A stretch of 64,000 bases of DNA from Isoetes taiwanensis (taxonomy: Eukaryota; Streptophyta; Lycopodiopsida; Isoetales; Isoetaceae): positions 186,001 to 250,000 of the forward strand of contig JAJEKV010000288.1 of assembly GCA_021234155.1 (NCBI GenBank). Direction: 5' to 3'. The position numbers and the translations under genes are program-made. A model generated the notes under the pieces. It did not search any database, was not told where the DNA came from, and saw only the letters and a program-made list of their open reading frames with translations. This document shows, piece by piece, positions 1 to 9,361 of the stretch. Numbering within the stretch: position 1 is the first letter of the stretch; every line of letters begins with the position of its first letter.

Positions 1-900
1 CGCGCAGACGGCGGCCGACAGCCTCGGTTGATTTGATCTAGCCTACGCTTTTCGGGGGACCGTGTCGAAAGCCCAGCGAAGTCCACAAAGCAGCAATACA
101 AGTCCGGCCGATGGTTTTGGGCCGTCTTTCAAAGTGCCAAGTAGATGTAAAGATATGGTCAATCGTTGAGTGGCGGGGTCTAAAGCCTACTTGTGCGAGA
201 GCTTCGCGACATCCGCCCTCTGCCCGATTTGGTCAAGCTCGCTGCTCGAGAATGCCCGATAACGGTTTGGCAAATACCGAATCGATCATGATCGGCCCCG
301 GTGGTGGCGGGACGGTGTGGGTCGCCCGCCTTTGTGAATGGGGACAACCCCCTTGTGGTCCATTGTCGGGAAACCTTCCCCGCAATGCTCCGCTGGAACG
401 GGGTAGTGAGGATCGGCACCAGCGCCATGCCCATTTGAGTAACTTCTACCGCGATACCGCCGAGGTCACCGCCTTCCCATTAGCCGCCCCGGTGCCCCCC
501 GCACAACATCCTCCCTGGGGAACCAATGGGGCCATCCCGCGGGGGTATGGGCATACTGGCCCCTCGGTGGGTCATAGAGCTACCGCAGTACCGCTCCCCC
601 CAGAGGCTGGGCTGGCCTTGAAGCACTCCACGCCAAAAGGTTCGAGGATGAGTGTCCAAAGGTCAACATCTCCCCGGTGCCCGGCGAGGTACCGCCTTTG
701 TCTCCCGGATGGGCTGATGTGGTGGTGGCCTGGGCCAAGCCGGTACTGGATCCGAATGTGACGGAAGCCGGCGCTTTTGCGTTCTTTACACTCCGCATCA
801 AACCGCCGCCACGCGGAAAGGTTGTTGTCCCCGAAGGCGCACACGGGAGGGGTCTCCCCCAAAACACCGTGACGCCGCGATCCCGTAATAGCTAGTCAAC
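1..900 (-). pseudogene. LINE reverse transcriptase fragment (broken)
   Basis: Reading the minus strand, 180-434 encodes scattered pieces of a non-LTR retrotransposon reverse transcriptase. The blocks WTTRGLSPFTKAGDP and a degenerate RATGQAGFR-like segment match the finger region of LINE RTs. The same block is better preserved in the plus-strand copy at 6040-6185, where it reads MIMVSSLFAKLLAG, then RAIGQAGFRPAHSTTDH. No frame stays open for more than about 100 codons, so this copy is dead. It lies 3' (in minus-strand sense) of the endonuclease relic at 1102-1742, the normal EN-then-RT order, so both belong to one element entering from the window edge. The DNA is GC-rich, unlike the AT-rich surroundings. 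The plus-strand 216-codon open frame over the same bases is a shadow. Confidence 0.6.
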
Positions 901-1101
901 TGGTCTGCATGCGCTACTCTAGTGTGGGGGTCCGCAGAATTGCTGGCAGGGCGTCCATGAGCATCTCGGCGTAGTCCTCCGCTCGCTCATAATCCATCGC
1001 AAAACGGGGATTGTGAGGGGCTAGCATAGTGGGGGTTCCGGCGGCTTGCCAAGCCATGTCCAAATAAAGTGGGAGGTGATGCAGTCGACCTCCTCATCCA
1101 T

Positions 1102-1742
1102 TTATGGTTGCCCACCGGAAACGTACGATGAGATGCATATCTTGCGCAACCACGAGCACATAGTCCACCACACTAGACCCTCCCCCGATTGTCCCATGCT
1201 GGCAGTGCACTTGTGAGAAGCGGGCCACTGTGACAGGCCATTGCAAATTATCAAGTAAAAAATACCACATAGCAGGAGCAACTGTCTGCCAAAGCGAGTG
1301 ACCTGGCTGTCATCCGATCCTCGTGGCCAGGTTGCCCTCGTGGGGCGTGAGCCAGGACATCGCCGTGAGGGGTCAAGTCTCATGGGCTGCTCTACTCCTG
1401 TCCGTGCATTGAAATCCCCAAGAAGGACGACCCTACCCAACTGCTTGTGCTGCTGTATGTCATCATATAGATCGACATAAGGGTCCATCCTATCCGCATC
1501 GGAGTGGCTGCGATAGAAGGTGCTCTTTGCATGAGGGAAATAACAGGCGGCCAGAAAAAGAGGGTTGCCACTAGTATTATGCACACGAACCCACAAGTAC
1601 CGGTTGTGTCTGTCTGTCTTCTGGAGGGTAACCGAATGTGCCAAGGTTGTCCGGTAGTAGCAAGCATAAACATCGTTGATGCGAAAATGCTACTCGTATA
1701 CCCACATTGAGGAATAATATCGTATCTAGCCCAAAATAACAA
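1102..1742 (-). pseudogene. LINE apurinic endonuclease domain fragment
   Basis: The minus-strand open frame 1102-1644 (180 codons) carries the endonuclease/exonuclease/phosphatase fold of a LINE ORF2. It has VTLQKTDRHNRYLWVRV near residue 5, a CYFPHAK strand near residue 35, and the diagnostic VVLLGDFNARTG near residue 72. That last motif holds the catalytic Asp and Asn of APE-type endonucleases, which nick the target DNA for target-primed reverse transcription. The C-terminal SDH motif is not seen, because the frame degenerates after about residue 125. A second frame continues upstream to 1742, indicating a frameshift. The family matches the plus-strand copy at 3.6-6.25 kb (ITLQKSDAFNRYMWV at about 4912). 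Confidence 0.8.
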
Positions 1743-3349
1743 TACTTATGAGTAATATAGCATAAAGAGAATGGAACCTAAGATCAAAGATTTATAATAT
1801 TATACCTTCCTGCTACAACCAAGGGCAAGCTCGTAATCAACATCTGGAATAACTTGGCCATGGTCTCTAGCTTCGACCATATGAGCCAACAACCATGCAT
1901 TATCCATAGCATGTGGAATAGAGTGGCCTATTGATCGCCCTGTTGATCTCTGTGCATCCTCCTTAGCAGTTTCATACAAATCCCTCCATGGTGCTAAACT
2001 TGCAGTATTATAAAGAACAAATGTGGTTACTGCAAGAAGCATGTCATCACTAGATTTCGCTCTACTCCAATATCTAGCATTATAACAGGGTTTTTTTTTT
2101 TTGTGATTTTGTACGCTTTTTGGCATGGTTTTCCTATGATTTTAGTGTTGTATTCATTGGGCCATACTAAATAGTATTTCTAGAGTGCGGCTTTTTTAGA
2201 GCGTTGATCTTTTTTAGTTTCAACAATCTAACGTTCTTATTTTGACCTCCTTATTCATATGCATGAAACCAGAAAAGTTCTCTTCTCTCAAAAGTTCTTG
2301 TGGTGGTATTATCGATTCGTCCTGTTGATCCATCTTCCTCTGTCCTCATGATTCAACAGTTGTGGTATGCAAGATTCTTCTTTTTTGTTTGCTAACAATG
2401 TTTTTTGTTTTTACCTTGTTTGATCTTAATGCTAGATATTAGCATGAGCATGGCGAAGAGTCATTCATAAGAAAATCCATTCTTCATTCTGTTTCACAGA
2501 TATTCATGGCAGATATTAAAACAATTCATGATCCGTTGTTATTCTGTTCTTGCTCTTCATTCATCTTCTTAAAACATTTCAGATAAAGTGTTTTCTTATT
2601 TGGTCTTGCTTTTCATAATTCGAAACCTGCAGGCAAATATTTAGCATGGTAAAGTGGAGATGGAGACAGATCTTGCAGTAATCCTTTATGTTTATCTTCC
2701 TCAACTTTTCCTCTGTTTATCATTTGCCCCTTAGAAAGAAACTGGAGCCCTGAATATAAAGCCTGCCATAGCCAGAATCTGCATGCCAGGGCCAATCCGG
2801 AACTTCAATCCAGTATTTTTTCACTGCTGTTTTCTTGAATCCGGGTCTTCTGGAGCCCTTAATATCTAGCCTGCTATAGCCAGAATTTGCATGCCAAGGC
2901 CATTACTAGACAGCCAGTTTGCCTCAGAACAATACCGATTACCTCTGATTTGTCTTCAATCCGGCAGTTTTAGGCTTTGCTTCAAATCCTAAGAAGATAA
3001 AGTTTCCTGAAATCGACCGCAGCATTCACGCTTCAAAAATCGATCCAGCAGTTTGGATCTGCTGTAAGATAGCATTTACCCCCTCCAAAGGCAACACCAC
3101 AGTAAAATCCGGCCCTGTCCTGAAGCATGCAGCTGCCATCATCGAATGATGAAACCCTAACCCTGCCATAATTCCAAAAGTGTAAAAAAAAACATTATTT
3201 CCTTATCTATTTTTGTTCTAAATTTGAAATGTCGCCCTTCCTTTTAATATGTCTTGTCCGGTGTCAGATTCAGGTGTTCTTGGGCTCGTTGGAAAGCTTA
3301 TCGAACGAGCTTTCTGTCGGTGTATGATTTGTATGGTGTTTCCTCTGTT
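1743..3349. other. AT-rich spacer with a short imperfect repeat
   Basis: No recognisable gene. A 108-codon minus-strand open frame (1800-2126) resembles no family I know. A module containing 'cctgaatataaagcctgcca' at about 2747-2795 recurs imperfectly at about 2850-2902 ('aatatctagcctgctatag' and the following 'ccagaatttgcatgccaagg'), so this stretch holds a roughly 105-bp tandem duplication. T-rich tracts are common. It separates two oppositely oriented LINE relics of the same family. Confidence 0.5.
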
Positions 3350-3628
3350 TTAGTCGACGGAATCCACCGGCAGTCCCGACCCTCTATGGCAACCCCGGCG
3401 GCATGCATGCGTTGAAGAAAAAGAGCCCACAATTTGGATACCTCGTCCCCATCGGAAGCGGTATCACAGCTGAGGCAATCGAGGGGGTTGTACAGAACGG
3501 GCGGTTCCCTCCGTGCTAAGCCGGCAAGCTTGGAGGCATCACGGGACCATCGCGCTGGGGCTGGCTCAAGCGGCTTCTCCAAGCGAAGGAGCGAATTTCC
3601 CTTGTGGAAGTTCGCCCGGGGATTATGA

Positions 3629-4297
3629 TTGCGGGGAGCCCAAAAGGTTAATGACCGGATAAGAGGGGAGATACAAGCAACAACGCAGCTAGTCATGGAG
3701 ATGGGGCACCGCTTGGATAAGGTCCACCAGCAGTGGATGGAAGACATGGCGCAAGCACCGGCTGACATGAAGGGGTTGCTGCAGCAGATTGTACAAGTCA
3801 CAAGCATGGCTGGTGGGATAGATGCTAAGGAAAAGGATGTGGAAGCGGTGCGGGCGGGGCTCCAATTCCTTGATGAAGCAAAGGCAGACAGGCAAGAGAT
3901 GTCAGGAAGATGCTCACATATAGAGAACCATATGGCCCACTTACAGCATGAGATGCAGGACCTCCGAATGGAGGTGCAACGAGTCCGAGTGCACCACGGT
4001 CGTCAGATCAGCACCCCCATACCGAGGCCGAGGTGGCTCGGGGAATCAGGCGGGTACCGTGAGGAGCAAGACATCCGTGCACGCCTCAACCTTATTGTGT
4101 GGGGATTGCCGGAGGAGCAAGGCGAGGATTTGCAGTGTAAGCTTACCACCCGGTACTTGCAAAGCTCCAATTACGTGATTTGGTTATCAAGAGTCCAATC
4201 AGTATCGATTGGACCGAGCATGAGACCTCGGCTAGTTAAGTTTGCGTCTTGGATTGGGAGGCAAAATCTTTGTTGTTGCACCTTTCGGTCCACTTGA
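3629..4297 (+). pseudogene. LINE ORF1-like coiled-coil/RNA-binding protein
   Basis: A 222-codon open frame. Residues about 5-110 are rich in Glu, Gln, Met and Leu in a heptad-like pattern (VMEMGHRLDKVHQQWMEDM; HLQHEMQDLRMEVQRVRVHH), a probable coiled coil. It is followed near residue 152 by ARLNLIVWGLPEEQGED, which looks like the first strand and loop of the RRM-like domain of L1-type ORF1 proteins (R..N...GLPE). After that the frame degenerates. In LINEs this protein coats the element RNA and trimerises through the coiled coil. The true start lies upstream, since GC-rich coding-like sequence extends back to about 3350. The LINE endonuclease relic follows in the expected position. Confidence 0.6.
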
Positions 4298-4841
4298 AAG
4301 GTGCGCCCATATACACGGATCGGATCTCACGCCACCGCAACAACGGGAAAGAAGCCAAGAGTTGGTCAAGATAAGAGAGATTCGACAAAATTTGGAGGGG
4401 CTGCTGGTTTGGTTAATGGCAAGATGAAGGTATATGTGCCTCCCTCGTCACACGGTTGTGGGAGGCAAAGACTCCCACGAACAATTTGCGTCGCAAAGGC
4501 AGAGAAGCGATCCCAGGGCATCGGCCGAGGCAGGCCGGGAGAGGCGGATTGAGGCCTTCCACAACCTGCAGCACATCCATCAGGATCCCGTGAGCGAGCT
4601 GCCCGAAAGTTATTCCAACCACGCCAGCGCCCCTCGACACTTTCGAGATGGGTCCACGTACCGCGGTCGGCATAGGGAAAGTGTCTTCGCATTATTTCAC
4701 GGAATTGTAGGGGCTTCCGTGGCGGAAGGGCAAAGGGCTTGAATGGGATCGCGACGACATGGACATCGTCTTCTGCGGGGAGACATGGGAGTATGAAGGG
4801 CATCGATTGCGGACATTCTCGAGGATATCGGCATTTCTCAC

Positions 4842-5377
4842 TTGCTAATGAGCGCCATGGCGCGACGCCGATGCGATGGAGTGGCTTGCTACTTTAGAGA
4901 TGCCTTAGCATACAAGATCACACTTCAGAAGTCTGATGCATTTAACCGCTACATGTGGGTAATGGTATTAGAGCCTGGTCATGTCCCGCTAGCTGCTACA
5001 TTCCCCATGCGGGCTCTAAGTTCTACCAGGTACATGATGCAGACACAGATGTCCAGATGCCCAGATGTCCAGATGTTTTTGACATGGTAATTTGTAATGG
5101 TATGCAGCGATGGCCACACTCAGGGGGTGTTACTTGCAGGCGTGATAGGCATGATGGGGGAGCTAGTGTATTGGATTACCTTCTCGCTCAGGTAGCAGCA
5201 CTTGACATGGTTACACACTTCTCCATTGGCACAAGCACAGGGGATGAGGAGGCTTTGTCAGATCACTACCCGCTTTATGTCACGCTAAATTGGGAGCACT
5301 CAATAGTGGAGAGACCGCAAAGGGGGTGTGGAGGGTTACCATACATCCCACGCCATCGGGCGAGGGGACAAGTATGA
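4842..5377 (+). pseudogene. LINE endonuclease fragment (frameshifted)
   Basis: Two overlapping frames together give the APE endonuclease of the LINE. The first (4842-5090) has ITLQKSDAFNRYMWVMV, equivalent to the minus-strand copy at 1.1-1.7 kb. The second (4955-5377) has MVICNGMQRWPHSGG, then VLDYLLAQVA, then ALSDHYPLYVTLNWE. The SDH triad is the C-terminal catalytic signature of LINE endonucleases and is intact here. The central GDFN block is deleted, and a short duplication (cagatgtccagatg) sits at about 5046-5075 where it should lie. The element cannot be active. Confidence 0.75.
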
Positions 5378-5725
5378 ATCTGTGGTTGGTGCGGGAGTTA
5401 CAGGATTTGATAGCTTCTACACACCGCAAGGCAGTGTGCATGGCTGGTGAGGGCGCCGCATGTACCGCCGGGGCTTCTTTGTGATGAAGGGCCCTCCAAA
5501 GAGGGACACCGCGCATTTTCCGGAGAACCCGTGGTTTGATGTTGATTGCAAGGCTCTAAAGAGCTACCGCGCTTGGTCATAGATCCGGGCCACAAGCCCC
5601 GCAAGACTATAAGCTCTTCCTAAAAGCCCAAGAAGGGGAGATACATGGCGAAAACCCGTGAGCCGCCTGTTTGACATACTCTGGCAGAGCCAAAAGCTTT
5701 TGGCGTAAGGTGTTATACCGCGCCC

Positions 5726-6254
5726 GTGGCTGGTAATGTAAGTGTGGAGCAATGGATGCACCGCTTGCGGGAGTTATATGACCCCCGTGAGCTAATGCCG
5801 GGGTCCCGGATCGTAGGAGAGGTGCCTGCAGCTCACGCGGGAGGATGTCCAGCAGGTCTCGTGCATCGGGCGAATGGCAAGGCAAAAGGCGGGGGCTGCG
5901 GGTCGAAGCTATTGAAATGGGGTGTCCCATCCGTGGTAGGCCCCCGACGGTGATCATTAACCGTGCTCGGCGAGGGCTCCCCGTGAGTGGATGGTTAGTA
6001 AGGTTGTTCCTCGTGCATAAAGCCGGTAATCGGATGTTTGAATTACGGATGATTATGGTAAGCTCGCTCTTTGCAAAGCTCCTGGCAGGGGTGGTGGAGA
6101 AGAAACTCACTAAGTGGGCCGAGGAGGCAGGGGTGCGGGCAATTGGCCAGGCAGGCTTTCGCCCAGCTCACTCCACGACCGACCATTCACTTTGAGAGTG
6201 TTGATGGAGGCAAGCCGAAATGCGCAACATGACTTGTATTGCTGCTTTGTAGAT
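5726..6254 (+). pseudogene. LINE reverse transcriptase N-terminal fragment
   Basis: The open frame 5845-6195 reads LRMIMVSSLFAKLLAG followed by KLTKWAEEAGVRAIGQAGFR and PAHSTTDH, the conserved finger-to-palm approach of LINE RTs. The frame continues after a frameshift to LMEASRNAQHDLYCCFVD ending at about 6254, where the first catalytic Asp region should begin. The FADD box, thumb and C-terminal zinc knuckle are absent. Upstream in other frames are linker remnants such as KPWFDVDCKALKSYR (about 5530). Confidence 0.75.
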
Positions 6255-6552
6255 TCCGCCACGTCAAGATCCTGGACCATCTAGCCCTATTAGAGATTCC
6301 AGTCCTGTTAGGCAGACAAGAAAAGGAAAACAAACCCTTATTGAAGATGATGATACAGATTTGATTAGCATTTATACATCTAGCCCAAGTGACACAGATT
6401 GTTCTGAGAATAACCAAAGGAAAAAAAGAAGAAAAAGAACAAAGAAGCAGGGGAAGAACAGACAACAACGCAAAACTAAAGGCCCAGTTGGTGGAGATGT
6501 ATCCATAACAATAGGAATTGGGGGCACAGATGTCATCTTACACAAATTCTAA
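6255..6552 (+). pseudogene. Lys/Arg-rich open frame, possible N-terminal exon of HUH transposon
   Basis: Immediately after the LINE truncation an AT-rich frame opens without an ATG. It reads PSSPIRDSSPVRQTRKGKQ, an acidic stretch EDDDTDLISIY, then a strongly basic run KKRRKRTKKQGKNRQQRK typical of a nuclear localisation or DNA-binding tail, ending at a stop at about 6550. The lack of a start fits a 5'-truncated exon. Its position upstream of the HUH endonuclease, on the same strand and with similar base composition, suggests it is the disordered N-terminal part of that transposon's protein, but no homology proves this. Confidence 0.35.
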
Positions 6553-6575
6553 CTAAACTCTTCCTCGTAGGATAC

Positions 6576-7115
6576 ATGGAGCTTTGCAGAGGTCATCAGA
6601 GAAGAAAATTTGATAGAGGAGCAGACAGATATGAAGTCAAGCTGTATGGGGATGAGAGAATTCATGAACACCAGGTCAAATTTCCCCCTCATAATCAATG
6701 GACAGTCAGAGAGATGATCAGGGACAACGAAATCAGTAAGGCAAGAGAAAGGATATGGGCAGACATTTACACAAGGGAAGTCATGCAAATGTATTATATG
6801 TTTCGGTTCATTAACTCCAACCATCATGAATTCACTGAAAGACAGTTCAGCAGATATAGGCAGATGTATTACACTCACAGAATGTTGGCTGATGCTTATG
6901 GCACACTTATTCTCCTCATGGTTCAGCAAGATTTCTACAGACTGATAAGGGATAATCTATGGATGGCTGATTCCTATGTCATGGGAACTGCTGACTCTTT
7001 CACTCAAACCTATAACCAGCTCTTCCATAATGCCATAAACTCAGATGACCCAAAGATCCCTACCATCCCTGATGATCTATACATTGACAGTATTGCCTCC
7101 TCTGAGGTGCAATAG
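6576..7115 (+). CDS. Unidentified helical protein, 179 codons, beside HUH gene
   Basis: An uninterrupted 179-codon frame rich in Tyr, Met and charged residues. It contains WTVREMIRDNEISKARERIW near residue 45, then a predicted mostly helical region (EVMQMYYMFRFINSNHHEF; RYRQMYYTHRMLADAYG). I recognise no family and no catalytic motif. It has a normal codon pattern and no frame breaks over 540 bp, so it is unlikely to be chance. It sits between the basic frame (6255-6552) and the HUH endonuclease (7452 onward) on the same strand, so it may be another exon or a second ORF of the same transposon. A T-rich acceptor-like 'tttggttttgcag' at 7117-7129 follows its stop. Confidence 0.4.
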   Translation: MELCRGHQRRKFDRGADRYEVKLYGDERIHEHQVKFPPHNQWTVREMIRDNEISKARERIWADIYTREVMQMYYMFRFINSNHHEFTERQFSRYRQMYYTHRMLADAYGTLILLMVQQDFYRLIRDNLWMADSYVMGTADSFTQTYNQLFHNAINSDDPKIPTIPDDLYIDSIASSEVQ

Positions 7116-7451
7116 TTCTTTCTTTGGTTTTGCAGGTTTGGTAGCAGAGATATCAAATGGAGTTACTTATAGGAAGAACTCATTTTGCTGAAACAGTTGT
7201 TATTCTGAAGCAAACAGATCATCACCAGATCATACATCTAAAGTACCTTACAAGACTTGAGCAGGAAATTTAACTACAGTTTGACCAGACTTTGACTAAA
7301 AATTGTGTTGCTGAATTGCTACTTGAATTTTGGTTACTTTCTTCTTTTTCATTTGGTAAAACCTATCTATGAAGGTTACCAAACTACTATGTAAGTATTT
7401 CCTTAATTAATGAAAAAATCATCTCGTACTCTCAAAAAAAAAAAAAAAAAG
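7116..7451 (+). other. AT-rich segment ending in a ~17-nt poly(A) tract
   Basis: No coding potential. The stretch ends with a run of about 17 A (about 7435-7451), directly followed by HUH-domain coding sequence. The tract could be the tail of a retroposed transcript covering 6255-7451, or a simple-repeat expansion inside an intron that removed the upstream HUH motif I. Confidence 0.5.
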
Positions 7452-8727
7452 TTGATAGACAATATCTTAGAGTTCTTTATTGAGCATTATCATGCAGGAT
7501 TAGTTGCAACAGAGCGTGGATCAAATCTAGATCACCTGCACTTCCAAGCCACAGCCAAACTGAAAACAGTAGGAGTCCATGGTGCTGCAGCATTACTCAA
7601 AGTAGCCATGAGATGGAACACCACAAAGCCAGCTAGAGCCAAAATAATGTGCAGGACACTAAAGGACACAAAGCTGCATTGCTTTGAAGGTATGTTAGGT
7701 TATTGCATGAAGGACTTTGGAAAGCCTCATTTCAGTGTACGAATGCATAATGTCTCATCAGCAGAATTGATGAGAGAGAAAGAAAGATATGCGATGTATG
7801 GAGGAGGAGAAATCAAAGATGAGGTCTGTCTAGACCCTAAAAACTTACTCCTCAAAGTCTGTCACTTTGCAAATTATCGCATGTCCAATCGTCGTAAGCC
7901 ACCCCTCACATTCACAATCACAGAGATGATCAAGACAGGAAAATTCTATCTCAGCACACAATGGGCTATACCTACTAATGGCCAAAACGTAGACCAAAGA
8001 AGAGTTGAAGCTGCATATGATCTAATGATGAACCCATTCCAAGCAACCCGTGAGAAAGTATCGTTAGTTCTTTGGGGGCCACCGAATAATGATCCAGCAC
8101 GCCCGTCAAGAGCTCGTAGCCATTTGCTAATCCACCAAGATACTTTGACGAGCACCAGCCTGTTAATGAAGATCCAGACGAAATCATTGAAGCGCATATT
8201 GCATACAGACTCCAAAACACAATTGTAGTTGGAGATTTGGGTGATAACGAAATTATGCTCACCAACTGGAACTCATCTTTTGCAGCAGAGTGACACTTAC
8301 AGGTATTGAATAGAATACTATAGTAATTGTCATCTAGTTTTAAATCTAGTATAATAACATATTATTTCATTACGTTCTCATTTGCTCAATCTCATGAATT
8401 TGTTTTGTTAACATGCAGGTTATAGAAGCCCCCAATGAATCACCTCCACGTGACATCCTCGTCATTCCTGAAGCAAGCAATAATGTGGAGCCCGAAATTA
8501 TCATAGTACCAGAAAGCCCAACAGTTGAACTTCAAGTTCAGTTAGTTCCTCCGCCATCAGCACAACCACCATCTCCACATGGCGAGGACCCTATTGACGT
8601 TATGTCGTTGTGGATAGTTGGATACATCAATGACATGCGATCGTCTATGCAACAAATCCGTAACGCACTGAACAATAGGCAAATCAACCAAGATGTGTAT
8701 CGTATCTTAAGCCGCTATCCATTTTGA
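7452..8727 (+). pseudogene. Replitron-like HUH (Rep, Y1) transposase, partly broken
   Basis: The open frame 7410-8228 carries a Rep-class HUH endonuclease. ATERGSNLDHLHFQ holds the HUH metal-binding motif (H-L-H, nt 7533-7541). GYCMKDFGKPHF about 55 residues later holds the single catalytic tyrosine in a YxxK context (Tyr at 7701-7703). Such enzymes nick single-stranded DNA and form a 5'-phosphotyrosine bond. A downstream domain (ITEMIKTGKFYLSTQW; VEAAYDLMMNP) fits the oligomerisation domain described for Replitrons. There is no helicase, which excludes Helitrons. Motif I is missing upstream of the poly(A) tract. Frameshifts at about 8060-8140 move the C-terminus into another frame (ends NWNSSFAAE, TGA 8291-8293). 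A GT-AG intron (8303-8418) joins in phase to exon 8419-8727, a Pro/Glu-rich linker plus terminal helix ending RILSRYPF. A captured CRESS-virus Rep is less likely, because there is no P-loop. Confidence 0.72.
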
Positions 8728-8900
8728 GTGCTTCAAAATTGCTATAATACTTTTGCTGTCTTCAATGACTTAATAAATTAAATTACATTATGCTATAATA
8801 TTATAGTTACTCAGGTTTCATATTAGTTTTTTTTTTATTTGTTATATAATGCTAGATATTACATATTACATATTGCTACATGTTTTGCATGTTTTTACGT

Positions 8901-9361
8901 ATAACAACCAACACATAACTACCATTAACATTAATTAACACAACCATTGGGTCCAACACATTTAAATTAAAATCCCCCTTAAACCCCCTTTAGTTTGGGT
9001 GCATATTCACACGAGGGGTGACGTAGGGCAACGAGAGCCCTTATAATTATATTTTGCACGTACAAAATCAACACCATATAGTATTTTGCTTGAAATCTTA
9101 TAGTATTTTGCAAATCTTGTTATACAATATAGCAAATCTTGTACTTGCATACCCCATAAACGAGGAACTTTACGTACGGTATAGATTAAGGAATAAGGGG
9201 TGAATATGCCTATCCAACAGCTCTCGTTGCCCGGAGTCACCCCCGTGTGAATATGCACCCAAACCAAAGGGGGTTTAAGGGGGATTTTAATTTAAATGTG
9301 TTGGACCCAATGGTTGTGTTAATTAATGTTAACGGTTGTTAATGTTATGGGTTGGTTGTTA
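8901..9361. mobile_element. Foldback MITE, copy A
   Basis: A ~460-bp palindromic element whose two arms (about 8901-9020 and about 9235-9361) are inverted copies. The left arm contains AACCATTGGGTCCAACACAT and CCCCCTTAAACCCCCTTT, then GGGTGCATATTCACAC. The right arm repeats all of these inverted. The ~210-bp centre is AT-rich and non-coding. A second copy with its centre in the opposite orientation lies at about 59531-59998, proving a dispersed family. Exact target duplications are unclear. Copy A abuts and interrupts the 3' end of the CACTA transposase relic. Confidence 0.85.

Larger units (their letters stand above)
3350..6254 (+). mobile_element. LINE retrotransposon copy, broken and 3'-truncated
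   Basis: A plus-strand non-LTR element in the order ORF1-like coiled-coil protein (3629-4297), endonuclease relic (4842-5377) and RT finger region (about 5726-6254). It stops abruptly within RT at about 6254, where the frame reads LYCCFVD, just before the expected catalytic palm block. AT-rich DNA of another origin follows immediately. Numerous frameshifts make it non-functional. It is the same family as the minus-strand relic at 1-1742 and as the 3'-end fragment at 49.2-49.7 kb. The truncation point could be a 3' deletion, an insertion of the following element or a recombination breakpoint. Confidence 0.8.

Noticed and set aside
111-761. 216-codon plus-strand open frame
   Set aside because: It lies antisense to LINE RT blocks and is Pro/Arg/Gly-rich without domains; a GC-rich shadow.
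1800-2126. 108-codon minus-strand frame as a host gene
   Set aside because: No homology recognised, and it runs through a poly(T) tract. Insufficient support.
7452-8727. Helitron RepHel or integrated CRESS-virus Rep
   Set aside because: There is one catalytic Tyr, not two, and no helicase motifs. A Replitron fits better, although the truncated state leaves some doubt.
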